Part shown: in pieces, positions 1-8,916 of the stretch
How the letters are laid out: every line of letters starts with the position of its first letter
Numbering within the stretch: position 1 is the stretch's first letter
Origin: DATDXV01 sp035289205
Lineage (GTDB): Archaea; Aenigmatarchaeota; Aenigmatarchaeia; Aenigmatarchaeales; DATDXV01
Reading direction: 5' to 3'
Assembly: GCA_035289205.1 (NCBI GenBank)
Contig: DATDXV010000036.1
Coordinates: 1 to 18,087, forward strand
DNA length: 18,087 bases
The notes under the pieces: model-generated
Seen by the model: only the letters and a program-made list of their open reading frames with translations
Database searches by the model: none
What the model was told of the DNA's origin: nothing
Position numbers and translations under genes: made by a program

Positions 1-1
1 C

Positions 2-172
2 TTGGTAAAGACAGCAAAGGAAGAGATGAAGAAGGAGCTGAAGAGCAAGCTTGAGATGTTCGACCTCGGCGTGAAGAAGATGGAGAAGCAGGAAGAGAAG
101 ATAAGGGAGAAGGCGAAGGAGACGCAGGACAAGCTGAAGGCAATGCTGGGGTCTGGCACCTCGGCCAGTTAG
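2..172 (+). CDS. C-terminal fragment of an unidentified charged, helical protein
   Basis: An open frame enters from the left edge and ends at a TAG at 170-172, giving the last 56 residues of a protein whose start lies outside the window. The fragment is almost entirely Lys and Glu with regularly spaced Leu, Met and Ile, as expected of a long amphipathic helix or coiled coil. It closes with a short flexible tail (GSGTSAS). No catalytic or metal-binding motif is visible and the family cannot be recognised from this piece. The composition (K/E-rich, codons ending in G) looks like that of an expressed gene and not a chance frame. Confidence 0.7.
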   Translation: MVKTAKEEMKKELKSKLEMFDLGVKKMEKQEEKIREKAKETQDKLKAMLGSGTSAS

Positions 173-173
173 G

Positions 174-181
174 TTTAAATA
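174..181 (+). promoter_or_regulatory. TATA box preceding the 305-577 gene region
   Basis: TTTAAATA lies just after the stop of the upstream gene, preceded by AGG as a possible BRE. The same core occurs before tbp and mcm in this window. Transcription would be expected to start near 200-205, leaving a leader of about 100 nt before the ATG at 305. That leader contains a 16-codon ATG-to-TAA frame at 211-261 and nothing else recognisable. Confidence 0.45.
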
Positions 182-304
182 CGAATCCAGCGCATTCATT
201 CTAGATTCAGATGCAGACCTTCACCAAGATTACAAAGTTCAGCACATTCAAGTATTGGTAAGGCTCCCTGTTTGATTCTGCAAAAATTCTTTCTGGGTGT
301 TCTT

Positions 305-577
305 ATGAAATCTTCCACTAAAGGCTCTAGGCTATGTCCGTGCGGCGAACCCGCAATTTCCTCACATACTGTTTATTATGGGGATGGGAACGGCAATTCT
401 TTGCAACTGAACCTCAGCGGATACTGCATGGGCCATTCAGAGAGGATCAACAATAACATAAGGAACAAAATGATACGAAGAGTGCACAATGAAGGGTACT
501 CTTTCATGAAATCGATAGACCCTTTCAGCTTCATGAGAGAGGAGTACGAGAGGCTGAGGAAGATGGAGGAGATGTAG
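305..577 (+). CDS. Small Cys/His-containing protein of unknown function (90 aa)
   Basis: I do not recognise this family. The 90-residue product has an N-terminal CPCG (C11, C13) followed by H21 and CMGH (C41, H44), enough ligands for one structural zinc ion. The second half is helical and strongly charged, ending in an Arg/Glu/Met-rich helix. I chose ATG 305 because the frame's earlier TTG at 272 adds only a hydrophobic stretch with no ribosome-binding site, while GGTGT precedes 305 closely. The DHH phosphoesterase gene follows 29 nt later on the same strand, so the two may be co-transcribed. The Zn-binding idea is inferred from residue spacing only. Confidence 0.55.
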   Translation: MKSSTKGSRLCPCGEPAISSHTVYYGDGNGNSLQLNLSGYCMGHSERINNNIRNKMIRRVHNEGYSFMKSIDPFSFMREEYERLRKMEEM

Positions 578-606
578 TTTATTATATTGGATTGCATATT
601 CTTTCC

Positions 607-1578
607 ATGCTTGAGGACGTTGTAGAGGGAATAAAGAACTTAAGGGGCTCCAGCTTCTTGATACTTACGCACCACAACGCGGACGCCGATGCATTGGGAA
701 GCGCCCTGGCTTTGAAACTTTCGCTTGAGCAGTTGGCATACAAGGTCTCTGTTGGAGCCGCGGAATCCATAAACAGGTCTTCGAAGAAGATCACGGAGGG
801 GTACAGCATTCTTATCGATCCTGACTGCAAGAAGTTCGACAGGGTCATTCTTATGGACACCTCTGTCCCCGAGCAATTGGCTTCAGTGAAGAATCTCAGG
901 GCTGACATAGTTATCGATCATCACCCGCCTGGGAAGCTGGCGGAGAATGCAATAACGTATATTGACACTAATTCAAAGTCAATCTCGCAGATGACCCTGA
1001 AGATCATCAGGAGATTTGGCATAACACTTGACTATGAGATCTCAAAGTTCCTTGCTGTGGGCCTGATAACAGAAACAGCGTTCTTCAGGCTCGCTGATCT
1101 GGATGTATTGGAAACACTTGTTGAATTGCTGAAGAACGGGGTGAAATTCGAGGAGTTGCTTAAGATGCTGGACAACCCGCCTGCGGTTTCAGACTCCATA
1201 GCTGCACTGAAGGCTGCCAACAGGGCCGAGGCGTATCGCATTGGAGATATGCTCGTTGTGTTTTCAACGCTCTCCTCGCATGAGGCTCCTGCTGCACGCG
1301 CGCTGGTGAGGATGGGAGCGGATGTCGCAGTGGTCGCAGCAAAACAGAATAGCGAACTGAGAATATCATCCAGGGCAAAGCAGACTGCGATAGACAGGGG
1401 CATAGACCTCGTGCCCATCTTCAGGGAGGTCGGGGAGATAATAGAGGGGAGCGGAGGGGGCCATCCGATGGCAGGTTCTGCGAATGGAAAATCGAAGAAC
1501 CTGAAAAAAGCCCTAAAACACATATCGAAGGAGATATCCAAACAGATCGGCAGGGAGATTGAGAAAATAGACCTATGA
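607..1578 (+). CDS. DHH-DHHA1 family phosphoesterase (RecJ/NrnA-like)
   Basis: The protein (323 aa) has the DHH-superfamily order of motifs: HHNADADALGS at residues 22-32 (motif I, metal-binding His and Asp residues), MDTS (motif II), DHHPPG at 104-109 (the signature), GLITETAFF (motif IV), and a C-terminal DHHA1 domain with GSGGGH at 281-286. Family members hydrolyse phosphodiester bonds in short RNA or DNA oligonucleotides, cyclic dinucleotides or single-stranded DNA, using Mn2+ in the cytoplasm. The length matches the compact NrnA-like and archaeal RecJ-like forms, with no OB-fold or extra domain, so the exact substrate cannot be assigned. Motif IV has Glu where Asp (TDTG) is usual. Start: ATG 607 is preferred over TTG 592, five codons upstream. 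The stop TGA overlaps a possible ATG of the next frame (ATGA at 1575-1578). Confidence 0.88.
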   Translation: MLEDVVEGIKNLRGSSFLILTHHNADADALGSALALKLSLEQLAYKVSVGAAESINRSSKKITEGYSILIDPDCKKFDRVILMDTSVPEQLASVKNLRADIVIDHHPPGKLAENAITYIDTNSKSISQMTLKIIRRFGITLDYEISKFLAVGLITETAFFRLADLDVLETLVELLKNGVKFEELLKMLDNPPAVSDSIAALKAANRAEAYRIGDMLVVFSTLSSHEAPAARALVRMGADVAVVAAKQNSELRISSRAKQTAIDRGIDLVPIFREVGEIIEGSGGGHPMAGSANGKSKNLKKALKHISKEISKQIGREIEKIDL

Positions 1579-1613
1579 CATTATTTTTAATAGTGGGATT
1601 GTTCATGTATATT

Positions 1614-4600
1614 ATGAATAAAACATTTAAAATCCCATTTGGCATATCAAGGAGGTTTGGCATACTGCACATATGGCTTTTCTTGGTGTTATTCATATCT
1701 GTAACGCCTGTGGAGGCTGCAACGGCAATAGATAATGATGGGAGCGTAACTGGCTCGCAGAACAAAGTTCTCCAGGATTCCACGGGAGAGTTCTGGGCAA
1801 TCTGGTATGAGAGTAATAACCGTGTATGGATTACAAGAACAGACAACGGGGTATGGCAGACCAAGCAGCTTCTTGCCGGGCCGAGCGGAAGCGGAGCTTT
1901 CACAACGTTCACCAATCCTGCAGACGTAGCAGTTTGTTGGAATACCACCAGAACAAGGCTCCATGTTATACTTTACAGCACACTGACTGAAACCCGCTAT
2001 ACCACCTTGCTCAATCTTGCAAACTGGAACCAGTCTGCGGCATGGGTGGCAAACGATGAAAGCACCCAGGGCTCAAGCTCTATATCCAACAGGGCGCCGG
2101 GATATTTTGAATGCGAGGTAGATTCTGCAAACAATATATATGTTGTTCTTTTCGATTGGGACACAACAAGTGCGAGAGCACTAAAGAGGCAGGTAGATTC
2201 ACCGTTCACTTGGACTGAGAGCTCTGATTTAGGCTTCGGGACTATTGTGAGGGGCATGGCCCTGACTGTGACAAGCAATAATAAAATATATGTTGCTAGC
2301 ACGCATACATCCTATTCAGGATCGGTTGCAGTAGTCGACAGCACCAATCCAAGCGATATAACAGCGTTCTCCTCGCCCTTGCTCGTCATAAACAGGGGCG
2401 GTGGCGCTAGTGCCTATGATGCTTCTATAATGGAAAGAAGCAACAATACGCTTGTTGTATTTTCAGATGTAGTTAACTACGGGGCATTTTGGAATTATTA
2501 CAATGGAGCTTCGTGGACACAAGGGACAACTGGTTCCAATACAGGCGTGTCGGATGCTGGCACGAATCCGACTGGTGTGAGTCAGAGAAGAGCGTTGCTC
2601 CGTGATGGTTTAAATGAAACCTATGTCGGCTACTATAACAGCAGTGGCTCAGGTTATCATATAAAATTATTCAACGGCACAAATTGGAATTCAGTAAAAA
2701 ACATCGATGTTGGGGCTTCGGATTCTACAAGGGACGTAGCATTAGAGCCAAGAACTCCGCCCGCCAAATCAATAGCTGGCATTCTATATGTGGATTTGGA
2801 AGGCGGCGGTACCGACATACTTTACTTCGACAACTTTACAGTGAATGCTTCTGGCGGCGGATCTGCGCCTACGCCATTTACTATAAATAAGCTTTACTTG
2901 GCAAGGACTTACCAAAGCAACGGAAACACAAGGAGCTTCTTCGCGCAGAATGAAACAGTGGACATAAGGGCAAATATCACCAATTCTACCAGCGGCATAC
3001 CTACCATAGACATATATTTACCAAATGGGACTAGAATAATCAATTCACAGAACATGACGAATGCAACACCCTTCTCAAACAGCAATGCTCTCTACAACTA
3101 TACGTTCAGGATAAATGAGTCTATAACTGGATGGTACAGCATTCTTTTTGGCGCAGCTGGCAATGTAACTCTTTCAAGAGTGTTTTATGTAGGTCCAGCA
3201 TGGAACATTGTTGAATCACCTGCATCTTGGCAGAACTCGACGGGGACAGCGTTCCCGTTCAGGCTGCACATAAACATCTCAGAGCAGAACGGCATTAACA
3301 GGGAGTTCTACCCGGTTGACAGGTGGGTCAACTTCACCTCTTCCGTGTCGAGCGGAGCAAGCAACAACTCCGTCCGAACAACCTACTACAACGGCTCGCA
3401 CTACATAGAGATACCCTCGCAATTATACAACCAGACGCTGTCTGGCAATACACTGCTGACAGCGAACCTTGCTTTCCTTACAACAATAAACGCTTCAACG
3501 AACCAGAGCTTCCATGTCTTCTATTCCCTGTCAGACCTTGGTGCAGCTTCCTACCAGAACGATTTAACAAGCACGATAGGCTCCAGTAATTACACGCTGA
3601 ACAACTCGTTTTACAGCATACAGACTAACACCAGCATAGGCAACATAATGTACGAGGCAATGAACGGCAAAGGAAATAATGCTACACTCTCCGGCGCAAA
3701 TCCGATCCAGAATTCGCCGCATGTTACATACAGCAGCGGCGACTGTCCGATAACAAGCTGGAGCTCGCCTACTGTAAGGTTCGAAACAGGGCCGATACTC
3801 CTCAAGCTAAGAAGCAATGGAACGCATGGAACATGCTCCTTGAACTATGACCTAACATACATAGTCTATTCAATGAACCCCTACACATTGATAGACACGA
3901 ACATTACAGAGACAAACGGCGCTGGAAGGACCTGGGACGCCTACACTGATCAGGAATTGAGGATGAGCGACGGGCTCTTTGCAGGAAGGGTATTCAGGAA
4001 CAACTCTGGGATATTCAACGAGTCAATAGGGAGCGGAGATGGAGGGGATAACGCTTCCCTGACAACAGTGAATTACACAGCCTTCTACAGCTCCTCCAGC
4101 AGGAATGCCATAGGAGACATCTTCCTAACAAGAATACAGTCTGCGGCAACAACCCCGACTGCTGACATAAACGACGAATCAAGCTATGACTGGTGGAGAA
4201 GGAGGATTGTCCCCTCCTCCACGTCTGTAGGGCAGAACAGCTTCTTCTACACAAGGACTGCAAGGGTCTTGTGGGACGCTATTCGGGATTACGAGCCCTT
4301 GAACGAGACTTTCACAACACTGACTTACCCGGTTGTGATAGCTGCGGTATCGAGCGTGAGCAGTTCTGATTCTGCTTCTCCGCAAGCAAACTTGTCAGCA
4401 GCTTCAGATCCAGCAAGCCCTACAGACCAGCAGAGCATCGTCTGCTACAGCCACTGGACAGACGACATCGGCCTGTTCCAGGCGATAGGCTCGCATAACG
4501 CAACAGGATCGCAGACAAATACTACGATAACGTTCAGCGGAGGCTGGGCAAACTTCACCATCGATTCCAGCATCACGGAGTCTGGAACAGTGCAGTGCAA

Positions 4601-7061
4601 CATAACCGCGCAGGACAACGCAGGGAACGCAAACTTCACGCAGGTCAACATAACTGTTACAGATGTATCGCCACCGCAGATCAACAACATCACTTACATG
4701 CCCAATACCACTGCAGGCTTGGATCCGAACGTTCCCGTAAACATTACAGCAAACATAACAGAGTTCAATGCAACAAGCATTGTGATACTGCAGTATGGAC
4801 TGCAGGGCGGTTCGCTAACCAACGTGACAATGACCAACAACACTCCGATAGGAACAAGCACAACCTATAACGCATCCTTCACACCGGGCAGCGAAGCAAA
4901 CTGGACCTTCCGCATCTTCGCCAACGACACGCAGAACAGCGTCAACATTTCAAGCAATACAACCTTCAACGCCTCTTATGAGCGTACTTGGTCGCTGAGC
5001 CCGAGCTCGTTCAGCGAGACATCCATACTAGTCAATACCTCACAGAACGTTGTGAACATGACAGTAAACAACACAGGCGACTTTGACTTGTATTACAAGA
5101 TAGAGTACGCCGCAGGCTTCTCCTATCCATCAGAGAAGACATATTTCAACGTAACAAACTCAAGCAATATAACTGTTGCGAACAACACAGCTGTTGTTGT
5201 CAACGCTACATTAGCAGCGCAGGATTCTCCGCAGGCTAATGTTGTCAAGTTCTCTATAACAGCCCTGTATGCCAATGGAACAACATACCCTGTTGAATCC
5301 ACGAACCCGCAGACAACCCAGGGAACAATAATAAGCTACCAGGCAGGGCCGTTCCTATACATTGACAATGTCCAGGCTTCGCCTTCTGGAGTTACAGCTG
5401 GGAATTCTGTTAATTTTTCTGCAAGGATAAGGAATCTGGGAAACGAGACTGCCATTAATGCTTGGATGGCTTGGAGTATACCGAGTGGTTGGACTATTAC
5501 GTCAGGCTCTGCAAATAAGACGCCTTCGATAGGCGATATCTTTGTGAATGGAATAGAATGGAACAACATAACAGTCTCCGTAGCCAGCACAGCTGCAACA
5601 GGAACACAGAGAATAAACATTACAGCCAACAGCTCAACAGGCGGATACTACACCACATATGTTGATGTAACTGTCACATCTGCAACAACTACCACAACTA
5701 CAACCACCTCAACAGCATCATCGCCGAGCGGAGGAGGGGGAGGAGTTGGAGGATTGTCAGCAGCGCAAAAAACTAAACTCATACAGACAGAGCAAATCTA
5801 TGAGATTGTTGGAGGCGGAGACCAGAGCTTCTTGTTCACTGTCACGAATCCTTTTAATGGAACACTGAAAGAAGTTAGAGTGAGCGTAGCAGGATTCCTC
5901 TCGCAGTACATCTCAATAACACCTCCTTTTCTTGGCAGCCTGGGAATAGGAGAGTCATACGACTTCACAGTCCTGATAAAAGCTCCGGAGTACTTCACAC
6001 GCGGAAACTACAACCTCACCTTTACAATCAGAGGTTCAGCTAACGAGACAAAGACCTCTGGCAATACCACATATACAGAATTGGTGAACCTGCTTGAAGA
6101 CAAGAAAGTGCTGCTGGGTGTCCATGAGATAAGCAGGACTGACACATTGGACCTGATGAACAAGTCTGTGGATTGGATAGCGGAGATGAGAAATGCAGGG
6201 TTGAACGCAGTGTTCGCAGAGCGCCTGTTCAATTCAAGCCAGAGCTTGCTTCTCAGCAGGAGCTACGAAGAGATCCGTGACAACGCTCTCAGCATAGAGT
6301 CGATAAGGAACAACGGGTTCAAAGCGCAGAAGCTCTTAGCAGACTTAGAGTCTGCCATACATCTTTCTGAGAAGAACGGCGTGTTCGTCACAGAGACGCC
6401 GCGCATCATAAGCTTGGCAAAGGTAGCGTTCCTTGAAGGCGACTTTGCTACAGCGCTGCAGCATCTGGAGTCTGCGCAGCTGACGTTCGCGCTTGAAACA
6501 AAAGGCGAGCTCAACCCTGTCTACTTCCTTCTCAATAACTGGCAACAGGTGTTGCTGGCAGGTTTGTTTGGGGGAATCCTATTGTTCCTGGGAGTGATGC
6601 GCTTCAGGATATACGTACTGGACAGGAACCTTGGTTTGCTTGCGGGGGAGGAGGGAATACTCCTAGGCCTGATGAAGCAGCTGCAGAAAGAAAGCTTTGA
6701 GGAGAAGAAGATGAGCATGGAAGAATATCTGACCGCGATGCAGCAGTATGAAAACAAGCTGAGCGAAGCCGTGCAGAGGATCGTGGAGTACGAGACATTG
6801 CGTTCTTCGATATTCAGGCTTCGCAGAACAACGGACAGGCTCAAAGATGAGCGCGACCGTTTATACGATTTAATGACAAAGACGCAGTCACAGTACATGG
6901 AGAGGAAGATGATCGAGACGCATATCTACCAGAACAAGATGCGCTCCTTCGCAACGCGTCTCAGTGAGGTAGAAGAGATGCTAGCTTTCAAGGAAGCGCA
7001 GCGGGCTATAAGGGAGTCAAAGTCTGCAGTGTGGAGGGCGTATTACAGGATCAGGTGGTAG
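1614..7061 (+). CDS. Giant secreted, membrane-anchored surface protein with cytoplasmic coiled coil
   Basis: About 1,815 residues. A signal peptide (basic n-region, hydrophobic core at about 17-30, likely cleavage after VEA35) is followed by a beta-rich region (about 40-430) with propeller-like repeats of the type NxIYVxxxD, then several Ig-like beta domains dense in N-X-S/T sequons. One of these (about 920-1015) has a probable Cys pair. Next come a CARDB/NEW3-like domain (about 1240-1350), a Thr-run plus Gly-rich linker (about 1356-1382), another NEW3-like domain (about 1390-1480), a helical stalk, one transmembrane segment (about 1644-1664) and a cytoplasmic coiled coil to the end. It is probably an S-layer-associated or adhesin-like protein. 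ATG 1614 gives the cleanest signal peptide. ATG 1575 (overlapping the DHH stop) and ATG 1605 are in frame and would add a second hydrophobic stretch. The 3' end overlaps gatE. Its function is inferred from architecture alone. Confidence 0.85.
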   Translation: MNKTFKIPFGISRRFGILHIWLFLVLFISVTPVEAATAIDNDGSVTGSQNKVLQDSTGEFWAIWYESNNRVWITRTDNGVWQTKQLLAGPSGSGAFTTFTNPADVAVCWNTTRTRLHVILYSTLTETRYTTLLNLANWNQSAAWVANDESTQGSSSISNRAPGYFECEVDSANNIYVVLFDWDTTSARALKRQVDSPFTWTESSDLGFGTIVRGMALTVTSNNKIYVASTHTSYSGSVAVVDSTNPSDITAFSSPLLVINRGGGASAYDASIMERSNNTLVVFSDVVNYGAFWNYYNGASWTQGTTGSNTGVSDAGTNPTGVSQRRALLRDGLNETYVGYYNSSGSGYHIKLFNGTNWNSVKNIDVGASDSTRDVALEPRTPPAKSIAGILYVDLEGGGTDILYFDNFTVNASGGGSAPTPFTINKLYLARTYQSNGNTRSFFAQNETVDIRANITNSTSGIPTIDIYLPNGTRIINSQNMTNATPFSNSNALYNYTFRINESITGWYSILFGAAGNVTLSRVFYVGPAWNIVESPASWQNSTGTAFPFRLHINISEQNGINREFYPVDRWVNFTSSVSSGASNNSVRTTYYNGSHYIEIPSQLYNQTLSGNTLLTANLAFLTTINASTNQSFHVFYSLSDLGAASYQNDLTSTIGSSNYTLNNSFYSIQTNTSIGNIMYEAMNGKGNNATLSGANPIQNSPHVTYSSGDCPITSWSSPTVRFETGPILLKLRSNGTHGTCSLNYDLTYIVYSMNPYTLIDTNITETNGAGRTWDAYTDQELRMSDGLFAGRVFRNNSGIFNESIGSGDGGDNASLTTVNYTAFYSSSSRNAIGDIFLTRIQSAATTPTADINDESSYDWWRRRIVPSSTSVGQNSFFYTRTARVLWDAIRDYEPLNETFTTLTYPVVIAAVSSVSSSDSASPQANLSAASDPASPTDQQSIVCYSHWTDDIGLFQAIGSHNATGSQTNTTITFSGGWANFTIDSSITESGTVQCNITAQDNAGNANFTQVNITVTDVSPPQINNITYMPNTTAGLDPNVPVNITANITEFNATSIVILQYGLQGGSLTNVTMTNNTPIGTSTTYNASFTPGSEANWTFRIFANDTQNSVNISSNTTFNASYERTWSLSPSSFSETSILVNTSQNVVNMTVNNTGDFDLYYKIEYAAGFSYPSEKTYFNVTNSSNITVANNTAVVVNATLAAQDSPQANVVKFSITALYANGTTYPVESTNPQTTQGTIISYQAGPFLYIDNVQASPSGVTAGNSVNFSARIRNLGNETAINAWMAWSIPSGWTITSGSANKTPSIGDIFVNGIEWNNITVSVASTAATGTQRINITANSSTGGYYTTYVDVTVTSATTTTTTTTSTASSPSGGGGGVGGLSAAQKTKLIQTEQIYEIVGGGDQSFLFTVTNPFNGTLKEVRVSVAGFLSQYISITPPFLGSLGIGESYDFTVLIKAPEYFTRGNYNLTFTIRGSANETKTSGNTTYTELVNLLEDKKVLLGVHEISRTDTLDLMNKSVDWIAEMRNAGLNAVFAERLFNSSQSLLLSRSYEEIRDNALSIESIRNNGFKAQKLLADLESAIHLSEKNGVFVTETPRIISLAKVAFLEGDFATALQHLESAQLTFALETKGELNPVYFLLNNWQQVLLAGLFGGILLFLGVMRFRIYVLDRNLGLLAGEEGILLGLMKQLQKESFEEKKMSMEEYLTAMQQYENKLSEAVQRIVEYETLRSSIFRLRRTTDRLKDERDRLYDLMTKTQSQYMERKMIETHIYQNKMRSFATRLSEVEEMLAFKEAQRAIRESKSAVWRAYYRIRW

Positions 7062-8509
7062 CTACGGATTATCAGAAGATTGGATTCAAGTGCGGGATTG
7101 AAGTTCATAACAGACTAGCTACAGAGACAAAACTTTTCTGCCATTGCCCTGCTAGATTTTCCACAGAAAAACCCTCTTCGATAGTCAGGAGAAGACTGAG
7201 GCCAATTGTTGGAGAATTGGGAACTGTTGATATTGCCGCACTTCAAGAGTACCTGAAGAACAGGGTTTATGCTTACCAAGTCTTTTCAGATACAGTATGT
7301 TTGATTGACATAGACGAAGAGCCTCCGATGGAGATGAATAGGGAAGCATTAGTAGTTGCTCTCCAGGTATGCAAGCTTCTTAATGCGAAAATCCCAGATG
7401 AAATACAGGTAATGAGAAAGATAGTTCTTGATGGGAGCGATACAACATCCTTCCAGAGAACAGCCATAGTTGGCTTGAACGGTGTCCTAGAAACTTCAAA
7501 AGGTTCTGTTAGGATTACGAATATTTCCCTTGAAGAGGAGTCCGCTGGGATTGTCAAGAAGGACCAGAGTGAGATTGTCTACAGATTGGACAGGTCGGGC
7601 ATACCTCTGATAGAGATTGGTACCGCTCCTGACATTAGGGATCCTGCCCATGCAAAGGAAGTTGCTTCTCTTCTAGGCATGCTTGTAAGATCCACTGGAA
7701 AATCTCAGAGGGGAATCGGAGTAACAAGGCAGGATGTCAATGTTTCTGTCACCGGAGGAGCAAGAGTGGAAATAAAGGGCTTCCAGGATATTGACATGAT
7801 TGAGAAGGTTATTGAAAAAGAAGTGCAGAGGCAGCTTGATATTATTTCCAAGAGCGTAAAACCCAAAGAAGAGACAAGGGCTGTAAGGGAGGATGGATCA
7901 ACAGAATTTATGAGACCCCTTCCAGGAGAACACAGGATGTATCCAGAAACAGACGTCCCTCCAATTCCTGTCACAAAGGAAGTTCTAAAGAATGTAAATA
8001 TCCCGGAGACATGGCAGGAGAAGTCAAAGCGATTTGAGAAATATCTTCCGAGGGTCATGGCGGAGCAGATGGTAAAGTCCGATTATTCAGAAATATTTGA
8101 GGAGCTTATGAAGAACAATGATCCTGTTCTTGTTGCAAATACGCTCCTTTCAGTGTTGAAAGATCTTAGGAGAAAAGGCATGAAGACGGAGAACATTGCA
8201 GACAAACATCTTATAGAGCTTTTTTCAGCCATTAGGTCAGGGAAGATGTCCAAGGAAGCAATACCCAGTGTTCTTGAGATTGTTGGAATAGAGAACGCCT
8301 CTGTTGAAGAGGCCTTGAAGAGGAGCGGTTTGCAGGGGATGTCTGAGGCTGAGCTGAGAAAAGCAGTCAAAGGCGTTCTAAGCAGGCATCCTGAACTTGT
8401 TAAAGAGAAGAAGATATCTCCACTAATGGGCGAGGTCATGAAAGTTGTTCGAGGCAGGATATCGGGCCAGGTTGTGAAGAAGGTCCTAGACGAGGAATTG
8501 GGCTTATAA
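7055..8509 (+). CDS. gatE: Glutamyl-tRNA(Gln) amidotransferase subunit E, lacking the GAD insertion
   Basis: GatE is the kinase/transamidase half of the archaeal GatDE complex, which converts Glu-tRNA(Gln) to Gln-tRNA(Gln). Family landmarks include KIGFKCGIEVHNRL and KLFCHCP near the N-terminus, IDEEPP, MRKIVLDGSDTTSFQRTA, YRLDRSGIPLIEIGTAPDIR, GIGVTRQDVNVSV, RMYPETDVPP, and a YqeY-type C-terminal domain (ISPLMGEVMK). These are GatE-type and not GatB-type sequences. The product is 484 aa, against roughly 620-630 usual for GatE. The sequence passes straight from the cradle domain (EVQRQLDIISK) to REDGSTEFMRPLPG, so the AspRS-like GAD insertion is missing. Start: GTG 7055 (VATDYQKIGFK) matches the usual short N-terminus; GTG 7031 is an in-frame alternative. 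Either start overlaps the surface-protein gene. gatD is not in the window. Confidence 0.93.
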   Translation: MVATDYQKIGFKCGIEVHNRLATETKLFCHCPARFSTEKPSSIVRRRLRPIVGELGTVDIAALQEYLKNRVYAYQVFSDTVCLIDIDEEPPMEMNREALVVALQVCKLLNAKIPDEIQVMRKIVLDGSDTTSFQRTAIVGLNGVLETSKGSVRITNISLEEESAGIVKKDQSEIVYRLDRSGIPLIEIGTAPDIRDPAHAKEVASLLGMLVRSTGKSQRGIGVTRQDVNVSVTGGARVEIKGFQDIDMIEKVIEKEVQRQLDIISKSVKPKEETRAVREDGSTEFMRPLPGEHRMYPETDVPPIPVTKEVLKNVNIPETWQEKSKRFEKYLPRVMAEQMVKSDYSEIFEELMKNNDPVLVANTLLSVLKDLRRKGMKTENIADKHLIELFSAIRSGKMSKEAIPSVLEIVGIENASVEEALKRSGLQGMSEAELRKAVKGVLSRHPELVKEKKISPLMGEVMKVVRGRISGQVVKKVLDEELGL

Positions 8510-8529
8510 GCTGGGAATGCTCATTGCGG

Positions 8530-8916
8530 TTAAGAATAAGTAGGCCCTCGCAGATTCTCCCCAAATCTCTCATCAACCTTTACAATTTCAAAAGGTGTCA
8601 GTATCATCTGCTCAACATCCTCCCCCCTGAAATCTGAGGCTATAACATGCCAGTGACCGGGTATTGTGCTGTACAAATCCTGCATAATGCAGAATAGTGG
8701 GACATGGCTGAATTCCTTTTTCCCTATCTCCCTTAGCTTTGCCTTGGCATAATCTTCCAACTCTTTAGGTATATCCTTTCCGTGCTTGTTTACAACAACC
8801 ATTATTCTCTGTTTATGCCCCTTTTTGTTCTTTGTTTCAATAATTGTGACCTTTTCATCCCTATATAATACAACTTCTTCGGGCCTATGGTCTATTGTAC
8901 AGAGCTTGCACTCCAT
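8530..8916 (-). CDS. Small HIT-like protein (128 aa)
   Basis: The order of elements resembles the HIT superfamily (nucleotide hydrolases and transferases): an N-terminal CKLC (C3, C6), a strand-rich half with VVVNKHGKD where HIT proteins have their substrate-side strand, and a late GHWHVIASD (H88, H90) where the HxHxH catalytic triad would sit. Only two of the three triad histidines are present, so either the enzyme is divergent or the assignment is wrong. The ATG follows directly on the TGA of the upstream UPF0047 gene, with GGTGA just before it as ribosome-binding site, so the two are very likely translationally coupled in one transcript. It converges on gatE, with a 20-bp gap and no clear terminator. 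Confidence 0.6.
   Translation of the reverse strand: MECKLCTIDHRPEEVVLYRDEKVTIIETKNKKGHKQRIMVVVNKHGKDIPKELEDYAKAKLREIGKKEFSHVPLFCIMQDLYSTIPGHWHVIASDFRGEDVEQMILTPFEIVKVDERFGENLRGPTYS

Noticed and set aside
1032..1541. 169-codon minus-strand frame inside the DHH gene
   Set aside because: It shadows a conserved plus-strand gene; its Ser/Phe/Ala-rich translation has no recognisable motif and no promoter or ribosome-binding site was seen.
5680..5760. Thr/Gly codon runs in the surface-protein gene as a possible CRISPR or tandem repeat array
   Set aside because: The run is short, in frame and encodes a Thr-rich then Gly-rich linker typical of archaeal surface proteins; there are no spaced repeats.
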